64,000 nt of DNA from contig OY970236.1 of the NCBI GenBank assembly GCA_963714155.1, forward strand, positions 1,178,001 through 1,242,000. The letters run 5' to 3'. Positions 16,745-25,751 of the stretch are shown here, piece after piece (position 1 is the stretch's first letter; every line of letters starts with the position of its first letter). The notes below the pieces were generated by a model that was not told the DNA's origin, did not search any database, and worked only from the letters and a program-made list of their open reading frames with translations. This DNA is from VRUE01 sp963714155 (GTDB taxonomy: Bacteria; Actinomycetota; Thermoleophilia; Solirubrobacterales; 70-9). The translations under genes and the position numbers were made by a program.

Positions 16745-18243
16745 ATGGAATTGAGAGCTCTGATTACTCGTGTGTCATTGGGAGTCACCTTGGCCGTCGT
16801 TGTGGCTGTGCTAACTGTCACGATCTCGGCCTCGCCGGCTGCGGGCAGCCAACGAGGTCAAGTGGGCGGTCCGCCGACGCTTGCGCTTGGACCTCCGGAT
16901 GAGGGAGAGCGCACAACGCCGGACCTAGTCATTGGCCGAGGCGATACTCCAACCGGCCCTGTGGAGTTGGTGGCGTACGGATGGCTCGCACCACGTGATT
17001 CGCCCCCGCCGGGCCCTCGCGAGCAACTCTGCATCTGGGTAGAGCATTTGCCGAAGGAGATTAGCCCCGGTATGTGCGGGTCCCCGCTCGATCCGGAGGG
17101 TGGTCAGAAGATCGCCATCGATGATCAAATCCGGGGTTTGGGAAAGCCTGCCCAGCGTTTTACGGAGATCGGGGGGCGGCTGAGCCCAGACGTTGCATCG
17201 GTTCGCATCTCCTATCGCCGCAATGGTCACAAGGCCACCGGCATGGCGGTGGTCGCGCGGGTTGCCGATGAACTGCTGGTCAAACTTCACCAGTCCAGAC
17301 CATTCGGCTTCTTTGACCTTCGGATTCGAGGTCAGGTTCCCTGGCGCTCGATACGAATACAGGCCTACGATGCTACGGGTGCCCTTCTCGAAACTGTCGG
17401 TCCCGGATCATCTGCCCATCATGCGCACGACGAGCAGCCTTCTTCGGCTGGGTCATCCCCTCCCGTTCCCAGTGGCTTTCGACTGAAAGCCACTAACGGT
17501 TACTCCCTAATTGCTCTGGGCGTGCCGGCGCACGAAGGGCATCCGGCCTTCGTTGCGCTAGTCGTGCGCAAAAGCCATCAGGAGGTCTTCTATTCAGTTC
17601 CTGCCACTGTGACCGAAACATCTATCCAGGCAAGTCTTGGCGAACTTGGAGAAATCGCAGTTACCTTCCATCCTTCGGGCCAGCCAAGGACGACTCGTCC
17701 CCAATGTGGCGGGAAGCCGGTGTCGTTCGACTCAGGCTCCTACGAGGGCACAATCGACTTCCATGGGGAGCAGGGCTACACAGAGGTGGAGTCCACGGTC
17801 GTCCCAGGCGACGTTAGCTTTGGCTCAATATCCTCTGCTCTGGTGGCGGGGGTGGGCATGGCTCCTTCCTTCCAGGCGCGGAGTTGCGCATTCGGAGCCC
17901 TCGGCCCGGTCCGGAATTTTGGGTCGTGAAGAACCGTCCTGGTGCCCCTTCACTTTTTGCTGCCAGCGTTTCGGAATACAACAACGGCATCGCGATCCAA
18001 AGGTCTACCTCCATGTTCATGCCGGCGGGCTCGTTCAGATACGACCCTCATCTTCAGAGTGCGACCGTTCGTCCATCGGCACCATTTGCCGGCACTGGGC
18101 GATTCGATCGCAACAGGAAGGCAAAGAGGCGTTGGAGTGGAGACCTATCGGTAGACATGCCTGGACGAGCGGATGTGCCGCTCGCGGGAACCGGTTTTCG
18201 AGCCAGCCTTGTCCATGCCGAGTGGCACGGCGGCACGAAGTAG
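16745..18243 (+). pseudogene. Exported family member with extra N-terminal domain and frameshift (copy 3)
   Basis: The first frame runs from ATG 16745 to 17929: a signal peptide (VSLGVTLAVVVAVLTVTISA), a ~210-residue domain not found in its two paralogues, then the shared family domain GFRLKATNGYSLIALG, Cys motif CGGKPVSFDSGSYEGTIDF and HGEQGYTEV. The continuation (KNRPGAPSLFAASVSE to WSGDLSVDMPGRADVPLAG) lies in the +1 frame, open from about 17884 to 18243. The break falls between 17884 and 17929. An intact form would be close to 500 residues. No catalytic motif is seen. Either decay or a sequencing indel. Confidence 0.7.
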
Positions 18244-18275
18244 CTTCTGACCCGGTAAAGCAAGGGGGGTTGCCA

Positions 18276-18668
18276 ATGTTCAAAGGACTCAAGGGATTCA
18301 ACTTAAGAGGCGATCTGCTCATTGCGGCTGGTGGCTTGCTGATGGCGCTAGCGGCGTTCTTCTTGATCCAGGCGGTAGTGGGTGGTCTGATCGCGCCGCT
18401 GATCGCGGTCTTTATCGGTGACTCCACCTTCGGGTTCAATTCGTTCACGATTGCCGGCAGCGAGTTCGGGTATGGGGCTGTAATCGAAGCCGCGATGACC
18501 TTTGCACTCGCTTTGGCCGCGGTTTACCTCCTGCTCGTCAAGCCCTACCAGCGCCTGCACGGCGAAGGCGGTTCACTGAAAACACGGGTGTGCCCGGAAT
18601 GCACCAGCTGGATTTCGGTCGCTGCCAAGCGCTGCCCTCACTGCACCGCAGTCGTGCCTGCGGGCTGA
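18276..18668 (+). CDS. mscL: Large-conductance mechanosensitive channel MscL with zinc ribbon
   Basis: 130 residues from ATG 18276, with a strong AAGGGGGG ribosome site. The N-terminus MFKGLKGFNLRGDLL and the two membrane helices (~15-48 and 68-90, ending YLLLVKPYQRLHG) match MscL, a pentameric channel that opens under membrane tension to release solutes on osmotic downshock. A CxxC-x10-CxxC zinc ribbon (Cys106, 109, 120, 123) replaces the usual cytoplasmic helical bundle. The reading frame is open further upstream, but that part overlaps the preceding gene and is not coding. Confident. Confidence 0.88.
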   Translation: MFKGLKGFNLRGDLLIAAGGLLMALAAFFLIQAVVGGLIAPLIAVFIGDSTFGFNSFTIAGSEFGYGAVIEAAMTFALALAAVYLLLVKPYQRLHGEGGSLKTRVCPECTSWISVAAKRCPHCTAVVPAG

Positions 18669-18689
18669 GCCTCGTCACCCTCGTTGCCA

Positions 18690-19634
18690 ATGAACGCCGG
18701 CAGCCCGCGCTCAGCGCATCGACTCATCGCCGACACGGTTGGCCTGTATCGGCGTTACCCGTTGATCTTTCCCGCCCTCGCGGCCGCGGTGATCGTTCCC
18801 TACGACGCCATCGTCCTTGGTGTCACCGGTTCCGGTGCGCTGACGGAGTCATCCCTTTCCGCTGGTGCTGGGCTTCTCTTGACGCTGATCGAGTGGTGCC
18901 TGGTTGGGCCGCTGATCTCGGCTCTTCATGTCCACGCGGTACGCGAGGCGCGGGAAGGGCACATCCCTCGGCTTGCGCCGGTCGCCCGGCAGGGACTCCG
19001 TGTCCTGCCGGTCGTTGCGGCAGCTTCGATCATTTCCGGACTGGGAATTTTGGCTGGGTTTTTGGCCTTGGTCGTCCCCGGCGTCATCTTGTCGCTGCGC
19101 TGGGTGGTCGTGGCTCAATCCGCCGCGATCGATCACGAGGGATGGATACCGGCCCTGCGTCGCAGCGCTGAGCTCACGGACGAGCGCTATGGCCACGTCT
19201 TCGTCTTCGTCGTTTACGTTGGCCTGATCACGACGGTGCCCATATATCTGGGCAGCCTTGGTTTTGAAGACGATCCCACCTCCGCCGTCTCGTTGCTGGT
19301 CGGGCTGGTCGTCCAGGTCTTCTCCCTCTCGTTCGGGGCGCTGGCGACAGCGCTGCTCTACTTCGACCTACGCACCCGTAGCGAATCGGTGGCGGCAGGA
19401 GCGCGGACAGCGGGACCTGGCCTCACCGAGGGCGATTCACCCCAGTCCGACCACTCTCTGGATCCCCGGCATTATTCCGACCAGACCAGGCCAAAAGGTT
19501 GGTACGTCGACCCGAGATCCCCCGGCAGAATGGTCTATTGGGGTGCAACGGATCCTCCCGAGTGGGGCGCCACTTCCCGGACCCCGCGAAAGGTCAGGCG
19601 AGCCTGGGAAGAAAGCCAGGCCGGAGGCAGCTAA
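18690..19634 (+). CDS. Polytopic membrane protein with DUF2510-like tail
   Basis: About 314 residues from ATG 18690 (a TTG at 18684 is possible). Residues ~20-230 form about six hydrophobic segments, as in glycerophosphodiester-phosphodiesterase-type membrane domains (FLALVVPGVILSLRWVVVAQ is characteristic). The C-terminus has KGWYVDPRSPGRMVYWGATD, a DUF2510-like motif with paired aromatics, usually attached to actinobacterial membrane proteins. It begins 21 bp after mscL and may be co-transcribed. Its 3' end overlaps the convergent fxsA by 4 bp. Function unknown. Confidence 0.7.
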   Translation: MNAGSPRSAHRLIADTVGLYRRYPLIFPALAAAVIVPYDAIVLGVTGSGALTESSLSAGAGLLLTLIEWCLVGPLISALHVHAVREAREGHIPRLAPVARQGLRVLPVVAAASIISGLGILAGFLALVVPGVILSLRWVVVAQSAAIDHEGWIPALRRSAELTDERYGHVFVFVVYVGLITTVPIYLGSLGFEDDPTSAVSLLVGLVVQVFSLSFGALATALLYFDLRTRSESVAAGARTAGPGLTEGDSPQSDHSLDPRHYSDQTRPKGWYVDPRSPGRMVYWGATDPPEWGATSRTPRKVRRAWEESQAGGS

Positions 19635-20098
19635 CCCGGCAGGCGCGGGTCCTCGCTGTCGATCTCTTCCGCTGTCGCGTCGTAGTCGTAGTGGCGGTTT
19701 GAGGCCGTTGGCCCCGCTGCCCCGGGCGCCCCGACGATCACGAAACGCCTGGTGACGTAGCCGCTCATCAGGTGCCTGACGATCGCCCGCGTCGGTGGGA
19801 TCAGGAAGATCAGGCCGAAGATGTCGGTGACGAAGCCGGGGGTGAGCAGGAGGGTGCCGCCGATTGCGATCAGCAGGCCGTCGGCGACCTCGCGGCCGGG
19901 GAAGCGGCGCTCGGCGAGGGCGGTGTTGAAGCGGCGCCAGGCGCCGCGGCCCTGGTGGCGCAGCAGCATCGAGCCGAGGATGGCATCGGCGAGCAGGAGC
20001 GCGATCGTCGGCCAGACCCCGATCAGCGAGCCGATCTGGATGATCACGTAGAGCTCGACGATCGGGACGACGATGAAGAGGGCGACGAGGATTGCCAC
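19631..20098 (-). CDS. fxsA: FxsA family membrane protein
   Basis: 155 residues from GTG 20098. It has the FxsA pattern: IVVPIVELYVIIQIGSLIG (first membrane span), helices around residues 25-45 and 75-110 with LLLTPGFVTDIFGLIFLIPPTR, then a cytoplasmic tail ending DYDATAEEIDSEDPRLPG. FxsA proteins are small membrane proteins, in E. coli linked to phage exclusion; their general role is unclear. The 3' end is the source type of the remnant at 16266-16394, so this gene marks the right border of the accessory region. Confidence 0.88.
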   Translation of the reverse strand: MAILVALFIVVPIVELYVIIQIGSLIGVWPTIALLLADAILGSMLLRHQGRGAWRRFNTALAERRFPGREVADGLLIAIGGTLLLTPGFVTDIFGLIFLIPPTRAIVRHLMSGYVTRRFVIVGAPGAAGPTASNRHYDYDATAEEIDSEDPRLPG

Positions 20099-20133
20099 CG
20101 ACTTAGCCTAGTTGGCGCGGGTCGCGGGCCGGT

Positions 20134-21546
20134 TCAGGTGCGAGCGGCCGCCGCCGCGGCCTGCTCGAGCTCGGCGAGCGAGCGGTTGAGGCCCTCGGCG
20201 ATCGCTTCCACGTCCTCCATCTCGTCGTAGTCGGCGAGCAGGCCGAAGCCGACGCGGCCGTTGTAGCTCATGATCGCCACCGCCATCGCGTGGTTGGGCG
20301 GCAGGAAGGCGACCGGGAAGACCTCCTCGAGTTCGCGGCCGAGCACGTAGAGCGGGATCTGCGGCCCGGGCACGTTGGTCACGATCAGGTTGAAGAGTCG
20401 GGTCGAGAAGTTGATCCGCGAGGCCTGCGCCAGCAGCGTCGGCGGCGCGAAGTCGTTGAAGCGGGAGATCACTTCGGCGCCGAGCGCCTGCTTGGAGCGC
20501 TTCAGCCCCTCCATCTGCTCGCTGACCACGCGCAGGCGGCGCACCGGGTCCTCGACGTAGACCGGCAGCGGCCCGCGCATCGCCGCGATCCGGTTGCCGA
20601 GGTCGCCGCGCTCGTCCTGGCTGCGGATCGAGACCGGCACCAGCGCCCGCAGCTCCAGGCCCTCGGTGCGCACGCCGCGGCTGTGCAGCCATTCGCGCAG
20701 CGCCCCGGTCACCACGGCCAGCACGACGTCGTTGACGGTGCCGCCGAGCGAGTCCTTGATCCGCTTGAAGGTCGCCAGCTCCGAACGCGCCCAGGTGAAG
20801 CGCCGGTGCGGGCCGATCGGCTTGTTCAGCGGCACGGCCGGAGCCGGGTCGGCGAAGGCGCCGACGACCTCGCCAACGCCCTCCAGCGCCTCGCCGATCC
20901 GCCGCGCCGCGGACTCGGGGTGGCGCACCGCCTCAACCGCGCGCTCGATGATTTTCACCGGGGCGGCGGCCGCGTCGGCCGCGCCGCGGGCGACGAGGTC
21001 GATCGTGCTCGGCTCCGGTTCCGGCACCCAACCGTCGTCGCTGGTGGCGGGCTCGGGCACCGGCTCGAGGTCGAAGAGCACCGTGCCGATGTCGACCCCG
21101 GAGATACCGTCGACCATCGCGTGGTGGGTCTTGGTCAGCAGGGCGAAGCGGTCGCGCTCCAAGCCCTGCACGAGCCAGAGCTCCCAGAGCGGCTTCGAGC
21201 GGTCCAGCTGCTGCGAGAAGACGCGCGCGGCGAGCCGCTTCAGCTGCTGCTCACCGCCCGGATCGGGCAATCCGGTGTGGCGGATGTGGTAGGTCAGATT
21301 GAAGTTGACGTCGTCGGCCCAGAGCGGCCGGCCGGCCTCCAGCGGCGGCACCACGAGGCGCTGGCGGAAGCGCGGCACCTGATTCAACCGGCCGCGCACG
21401 TGCTCGACCAGATCGACGTATTTGGGCGGCGGGCCCTCGAAGATCAGGATCGCGCCGACGTGCATGTGGCTCGCCGAGCTCTCGTTGGTCAGGAACGAGG
21501 CGTCGACAGCGGTGAGTCGATCGAGGTGGCGTCCTTGCGTTGCCAT
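20134..21546 (-). CDS. Wax ester synthase/diacylglycerol acyltransferase (WS/DGAT)
   Basis: 470 residues, the standard length. The active-site motif HHAMVDG lies at 141-147 (catalytic His142), preceded by PLWELWLVQGL and followed by the C-terminal motifs NVVL-like (NDVVLAVVTGAL) and VTNVPGPQIPLY. It uses acyl-CoA to acylate diacylglycerol or fatty alcohols, making storage lipids at the inner membrane face. It is divergent from ispH with only 26 bp between the starts, so the two promoters must overlap. Confident. Confidence 0.92.
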   Translation of the reverse strand: MATQGRHLDRLTAVDASFLTNESSASHMHVGAILIFEGPPPKYVDLVEHVRGRLNQVPRFRQRLVVPPLEAGRPLWADDVNFNLTYHIRHTGLPDPGGEQQLKRLAARVFSQQLDRSKPLWELWLVQGLERDRFALLTKTHHAMVDGISGVDIGTVLFDLEPVPEPATSDDGWVPEPEPSTIDLVARGAADAAAAPVKIIERAVEAVRHPESAARRIGEALEGVGEVVGAFADPAPAVPLNKPIGPHRRFTWARSELATFKRIKDSLGGTVNDVVLAVVTGALREWLHSRGVRTEGLELRALVPVSIRSQDERGDLGNRIAAMRGPLPVYVEDPVRRLRVVSEQMEGLKRSKQALGAEVISRFNDFAPPTLLAQASRINFSTRLFNLIVTNVPGPQIPLYVLGRELEEVFPVAFLPPNHAMAVAIMSYNGRVGFGLLADYDEMEDVEAIAEGLNRSLAELEQAAAAAART

Positions 21547-21572
21547 CCCGCAAGGCTAGCTACTCTGCAGAT

Positions 21573-22550
21573 ATGCCTCCCGTCGCCACCGCGGCCCCGA
21601 AACGGGTCCTGCTTGCAGCCCCGCGCGGATACTGCGCCGGCGTCGACCGCGCCGTGCAAACGGTCGAGCGCGCGCTCGAGTTCTACGGCGCGCCGGTCTA
21701 CGTGCGCAAGGAGATCGTCCACAACAAGCACGTGGTCGAGGAGCTCGCCAAGCGGGGCGCGATCTTCGTCGAGGAGGAGACCGAGGTGCCGGAGGGCGCG
21801 ATGGTCGTCTTCTCCGCCCACGGCGTCTCGCCGGCGGTGCACGAGAACGCCGCCAGCCGCAACCTGCGCACGATCGACGCCACCTGCCCGCTGGTGACCA
21901 AGGTCCACGTCTCTGCCCGGCGCTTCGCCGCGGAGGGCTACACGATCATCATGATCGGCCACGAGGGCCACGAGGAGGTCGAAGGCACGACCGGCGAGGC
22001 GCCCGACAGCATCGTCTTGATCGAAACGGCCGATGAGGTGGAGAGCCTCGAGGTCGCCGACCCGTCGAAGGTCGCCTTCATCACCCAGACCACGCTCTCC
22101 GTCGACGAGACGGCCGAGGTGATCGCCGCCCTGCGGGCCAAGTTCCCCGCGATCGTCAGCTCCAAGTCAGATGACATCTGTTACGCGACGACCAACCGCC
22201 AGATCGCGGTCAAGCAGCTTGCCCGCGAGTGCGACCTGGTCCTCGTCATCGGCTCGACCAACTCCTCCAACTCCAACCGTCTGGTCGAGGTCGCCCGCGA
22301 ACACGGCGCCGCCTCCCACCTGATCGACAACCACACCCAGGTCGAGGAGGAGTGGCTGCAGGGAGTCGAGACGGTCGGCATCACCTCCGGCGCCAGCGCC
22401 CCCGAGGAGTTGGTTGAGAGCCTGGTCGAGCTCTTCCGCGAGCGCGGCGCCAGCGACGTCTCCGAGCTGCGCACCGTTCACGAGGACGTGCGTTTCATGC
22501 TCCCCAAGGAGATTCGCGAGGCGCTCAAGGCAGCCCCGCAGCAAAGCTGA
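21573..22550 (+). CDS. ispH: 4-hydroxy-3-methylbut-2-enyl diphosphate reductase
   Basis: 325 residues from ATG 21573; an upstream in-frame start at 21540 would overlap the divergent gene. It carries the three Fe-S ligand cysteines: Cys21 (PRGYCAGV), Cys105 (DATCPLV) and Cys203 (DICYATTNRQ), plus the catalytic region SAHG. IspH makes IPP and DMAPP in the last step of the MEP isoprenoid pathway and needs a 4Fe-4S cluster, probably built by the Suf system nearby. A TACTCT hexamer 11 bp before the start suggests a very short leader. The 3' end overlaps the convergent thioredoxin-like gene by 26 bp. Confidence 0.95.
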   Translation: MPPVATAAPKRVLLAAPRGYCAGVDRAVQTVERALEFYGAPVYVRKEIVHNKHVVEELAKRGAIFVEEETEVPEGAMVVFSAHGVSPAVHENAASRNLRTIDATCPLVTKVHVSARRFAAEGYTIIMIGHEGHEEVEGTTGEAPDSIVLIETADEVESLEVADPSKVAFITQTTLSVDETAEVIAALRAKFPAIVSSKSDDICYATTNRQIAVKQLARECDLVLVIGSTNSSNSNRLVEVAREHGAASHLIDNHTQVEEEWLQGVETVGITSGASAPEELVESLVELFRERGASDVSELRTVHEDVRFMLPKEIREALKAAPQQS

Positions 22551-23376
22551 GCGACCAGACGCGCAGCTCGCCGGCGGGTTCGAGCGTGAGGCGGTGTGAC
22601 TCGTGCCGCGGGTGCTCGGCCAGGGCGTAGAGGCGCGGGCCGTCGATTTTCACCGATCGGCGCTCACCATCGTCGATCCGAACCAGGAGCTCGCCGCTGC
22701 CCTCGACCGTGGCGTAGGCGCCGCCGGCCGCGTACTCGGTCCTCAGCTGCGGGCTCTCCGCCGTAGCGACCCACGGTTGCTCCCAGGAGCCGCCGGGGAA
22801 GAGCTCGGGCGTGGGGGGCATCACCTTGGCGCCGGGCGAGTCGCTGGGGCGCAGCGGCTGCATCGGCTCCGGCAGCGAGCGCAGGACGTCGAGCTCGCGC
22901 AGCTCTTCCTGGATCGCCATCTCGGTGCCGAGGTATTCGCCCTCGCCGAAGTGAAACCAGCTCAGCACGCCGCCCATCTTCCAGAGGAAGAGGCTCGGCC
23001 AGCCCTCGCAGCCGTAGGCGAGCCAGAGCCTGCGCTCGGCGTCGATGGCGACGGGAAAGCTGACGCCGAGCTCCGCCAAGCCGGCTGAGACCCGGTCTGG
23101 GTCAGCGCCGAAGGGAAAGCGCGGCGCCTGCACGCCGATCATCCTCAGGCCCGCCTCGCGGTAGCGGCGATCCCACTCGACCAAGTAGGGCAGGGTGCGA
23201 ACGCTGTTGAGCTGGGAGAAGTCGAGGAAGTGGACCAGGACTGGGCCGGGGGCGGTCAGGACCGGCATCGATTGCGGCTGCTCGCCGACCCAGGCGATCT
23301 CGCCGGGAAGGTCGGGCGCCGCGATGTTGTCTCGTTCTGGCCGCATCGGCGCGAACGTTATTCGCTGGCGCGCCAC
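22525..23376 (-). CDS. Thioredoxin-fold protein (DipZ C-terminal type) lacking CxxC
   Basis: 283 residues from GTG 23376 (GGAG 5 nt upstream); ATG 23346 is an alternative. Residues ~45-160 match the TlpA/DipZ thioredoxin fold (FLDFSQLNSVRTLPYLVEW), and the C-terminal half matches the beta-rich DipZ domain that follows it. The usual TCINC motif reads SQLNS, so both redox cysteines are gone and it cannot be a normal disulfide oxidoreductase. No signal peptide is visible. It may be a binding or regulatory derivative. Confidence 0.75.
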   Translation of the reverse strand: MARQRITFAPMRPERDNIAAPDLPGEIAWVGEQPQSMPVLTAPGPVLVHFLDFSQLNSVRTLPYLVEWDRRYREAGLRMIGVQAPRFPFGADPDRVSAGLAELGVSFPVAIDAERRLWLAYGCEGWPSLFLWKMGGVLSWFHFGEGEYLGTEMAIQEELRELDVLRSLPEPMQPLRPSDSPGAKVMPPTPELFPGGSWEQPWVATAESPQLRTEYAAGGAYATVEGSGELLVRIDDGERRSVKIDGPRLYALAEHPRHESHRLTLEPAGELRVWSLSFAAGLP

Positions 23377-23401
23377 GGTTCTCCGCTAGATTTTCAGAGC
23401 A

Positions 23402-23638
23402 ATGTTCGAGATCGCCCTGGCGCTGACCCCGCTGTTCCTGCTGGTCGGATCGCTGCTGTTCGGCCACTACCCGGGCTTCGAGGCGATCGTCAGGTTCTCT
23501 GAGCGCTTGTGGTCTGAGCGCCGCACTCGCGCTGCGAAGAGTCAGAGGCCTCCGCGGGCACCTCGCTCACGCCCGATCAGCGGTGGGCTCCTGATCGCCT
23601 TTGGCAACGCCCAGCGCCCGCCTCCTCTCGCTCCCTAA
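23402..23638 (+). CDS. Small membrane protein, 78 aa
   Basis: ATG start 25 bp from the divergent thioredoxin-like gene. One hydrophobic segment (residues 4-22, IALALTPLFLLVGSLLF) is followed by a basic, Pro/Arg-rich tail ending SGGLLIAFGNAQRPPPLAP. The N-terminus should sit in the membrane with a basic cytoplasmic tail. No family is known to me. Coding character is fair and there is no competing gene. Confidence 0.5.
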   Translation: MFEIALALTPLFLLVGSLLFGHYPGFEAIVRFSERLWSERRTRAAKSQRPPRAPRSRPISGGLLIAFGNAQRPPPLAP

Positions 23639-23713
23639 GTCCAAGCCTCCCGCGGGCACCCGTCGCGGGTAAATGTGCGCGGTTTCGCCGTGCCGGAACT
23701 TAGAGGAGTAGAA

Positions 23714-24166
23714 ATGAATTCGAACATCACGCGAGTCGTGGCTGGCATCGTTGTTGTAGTAGCTGCCATCGTCCTCTTCGTCGTGCTCAAGGACGATGGC
23801 AAGAGCCCCTACGAAAAGTTGGAAGATGAAGGGAAGATCGAAAAGATCGGGGAGAGTGCCGACGTAAAGAACCCACCCAAGAGCGCCGACGGCAAGAGCT
23901 CATCCGAAATCACCACGATCGTGATCAAGAACGGGGAACCAGTCGGCGGCATCGCCAAGCTGACCTACAACGAGGGCGAACAGGTCCGCTTCAAGGTGGA
24001 CTCCGACGTCAGCGACGAGGTCCACGTGCACGGCTACGACATCATGAAGGACGTCGAGGCCGGCGGTTCGGTCACATTTGACTTCCCGGCCACGATCGAA
24101 GGCATCTTCGAGGCGGAGCTGGAGGGTCGTGGGGAGCAGATCCTCGAACTGACCGTCAACCCATGA
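23714..24166 (+). CDS. Membrane-anchored cupredoxin-like protein
   Basis: 150 residues from ATG 23714, preceded by AGAGGAG at 5 nt. There is one N-terminal membrane helix (8-25), a charged linker, then a ~85-residue cupredoxin-like beta sandwich (EITTIVIKNGEPVGG to EQILELTVNP) with the DEVHVHGYDI strand that offers metal-ligand histidines. The usual Cys/Met ligands of a type 1 copper site are absent, so it resembles the EfeO/cupredoxin_1 group. It overlaps the next membrane protein gene by 4 bp (ATGA), so the two are translated together and probably work together outside the cell. Confidence 0.72.
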   Translation: MNSNITRVVAGIVVVVAAIVLFVVLKDDGKSPYEKLEDEGKIEKIGESADVKNPPKSADGKSSSEITTIVIKNGEPVGGIAKLTYNEGEQVRFKVDSDVSDEVHVHGYDIMKDVEAGGSVTFDFPATIEGIFEAELEGRGEQILELTVNP

Positions 24167-25560
24167 GCTTCTTCCTGCCGCTTGCGCACGCGCTCGTCGC
24201 GCGCAAGGACCTGCCGATACCCGCCTGGCTCTTCGCCTGGGGAGCCTCGATAGTCCTGATCGTCTCCTTCTTCGCCCTCTCGGCGGCGTGGCGCAAGCCT
24301 CGCCTCGAGGACGAACGCTGGCGACCACTCACCGAGCGCCTCTCACGCGCCCTGCTCGGCATGCCGGTGCAGTTTCTCCTTGGTGCGATCGGAGTGTTTT
24401 TGCTCGGCCTCTCGATCTACGCTGGGTTGAGCGGAACCGAAGCACCTGACCGCAATTTCGCCCTTACCTTCCTCTTTGTCACTGTCTGGCTGGGCTTTCC
24501 ACTGTTCAGCGTGATCTTCGGCGACGTCTTCCGGCCCTTTAATCCTTGGCGTGCCATCGGGCGATTGATTGGCGCAGCCTTCACCTTGGTTGCGGGGCAG
24601 CGCCCGGGGCATCTCAAATATCCGGAGGGGCTGGGTCGTTGGCCCGCCGCCATAACACTGCTGGCGGTGGTGTGGCTGGAGGTCGTCTACGGCGCAAGCG
24701 GGGGAGTGGCGGTCGGGCTCTCACCTGACACGGCCGGTCTGGCGGCGCTGATCTACAGCCTCTTCACATTGATGATGATGGCGCTGTTTGGCGTGGAGAA
24801 GTGGTGTGAACGCGGAGAGGTGTTCTCGGTGTACTTCGGGATGTTCTCCCAGCTGGGTTCCTTCGGGGTCAAGGACGGCAGACTTGGTCGGCGATTGCCG
24901 TTGACGGCGTCCACGCACTGGGCGACGGTGCCGGGCTCTGCTGCCGTGGTGATCGCCTCGATCGCCACCACGAGCTTTGACGGCGCCCAGGAGGGTGCGC
25001 TCCAGGACGCCATCGTGCAGACCTTCGAATGGTTCGCCGATGCCGGCCTGAGCTTGACCACGTCCCTGCGCCTGGCGGACACGATTTTCATGCTGATCTG
25101 CTTCGCGGGGGTTGGCCTCGTCTATTTGATCGGGGTGCGGGGAATGGCGACCGTGCGCGGCGCACCGCCGCTGCGCAAGCTGCGCGCGGGCTTCGCCCAC
25201 ACCCTGATCCCGATCGCTTTCGCCTACCTGGTGGCGCATTACTTCAGTTTGTTTGTCTTTCAGGAGCAAGCCCAGTTCACCTACTTGCTCTCCGACCCAC
25301 TGGGCACCGCCACCACTGACCTCTTTGGCACGGCATCGGGGGGCATCGATTTCAAGCTGCTCAGTGCCAATGCGATTTGGTACGTCCAGGTGGGCGCGCT
25401 GGTGATTGGCCACGTGGTTGGCCTCACCCTCGCGCACGACCGCGCCGTCAGCTACTGGGGTGACTACCGCCAGGCCGCGCGCTCCCAATACTGGATGCTT
25501 GCTGTCATGGTTGCTTTTACCTGCTTCGGGCTTTACCTACTGTCCGGGAGCAATGGCTGA
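24163..25560 (+). CDS. Polytopic membrane protein (fenitrothion-hydrolase-like)
   Basis: 465 residues with about ten to eleven hydrophobic segments. Distinctive features are FRPFNPWRAIGRLIG in a loop, WLEVVYGASGG, and histidines in membrane segments (YLVAHYFSLFVFQEQ, VIGHVVGLTLAHDRAV) that could bind metal. Actinobacterial relatives are commonly annotated as fenitrothion hydrolase; I would not rely on that activity. Pairing with a cupredoxin suggests copper or electron handling at the membrane. It starts inside the stop of the preceding gene. Confidence 0.65.
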   Translation: MSFFLPLAHALVARKDLPIPAWLFAWGASIVLIVSFFALSAAWRKPRLEDERWRPLTERLSRALLGMPVQFLLGAIGVFLLGLSIYAGLSGTEAPDRNFALTFLFVTVWLGFPLFSVIFGDVFRPFNPWRAIGRLIGAAFTLVAGQRPGHLKYPEGLGRWPAAITLLAVVWLEVVYGASGGVAVGLSPDTAGLAALIYSLFTLMMMALFGVEKWCERGEVFSVYFGMFSQLGSFGVKDGRLGRRLPLTASTHWATVPGSAAVVIASIATTSFDGAQEGALQDAIVQTFEWFADAGLSLTTSLRLADTIFMLICFAGVGLVYLIGVRGMATVRGAPPLRKLRAGFAHTLIPIAFAYLVAHYFSLFVFQEQAQFTYLLSDPLGTATTDLFGTASGGIDFKLLSANAIWYVQVGALVIGHVVGLTLAHDRAVSYWGDYRQAARSQYWMLAVMVAFTCFGLYLLSGSNG

Positions 25561-25691
25561 TGCCCCCGCTGTTTGCGAAAAAACACGGATGAGTGTCCTG
25601 CTAAAACGCGGTTTTCTACCGATGTCTACTGGTTTACATCTGGTTTACTAAGGACGAGTCCAATCACTTGACTCTCCCTCTCCCATATTGT

Positions 25692-25725
25692 CCGGGACCG
25701 TCGCTCGCAAGGCCGGCGGTCCCGG
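25692..25725 (+). terminator. Hairpin terminator candidate
   Basis: Perfect 9-bp stem (CCGGGACCG 25692-25700 / CGGTCCCGG 25717-25725) with a 16-nt loop, followed by TGCTTTA. It lies 130 bp after the membrane protein stop and before the 43-aa gene. Weak T-tract. Confidence 0.45.
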
Positions 25726-25751
25726 TGCTTTAAGCAGGTCATACTGGCGAG

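Noticed and set aside
20108..20692. Minus-strand open frame of 194 codons
   Set aside because: It lies within the WS/DGAT gene in another frame and has repetitive Arg/Ala/Gly composition.
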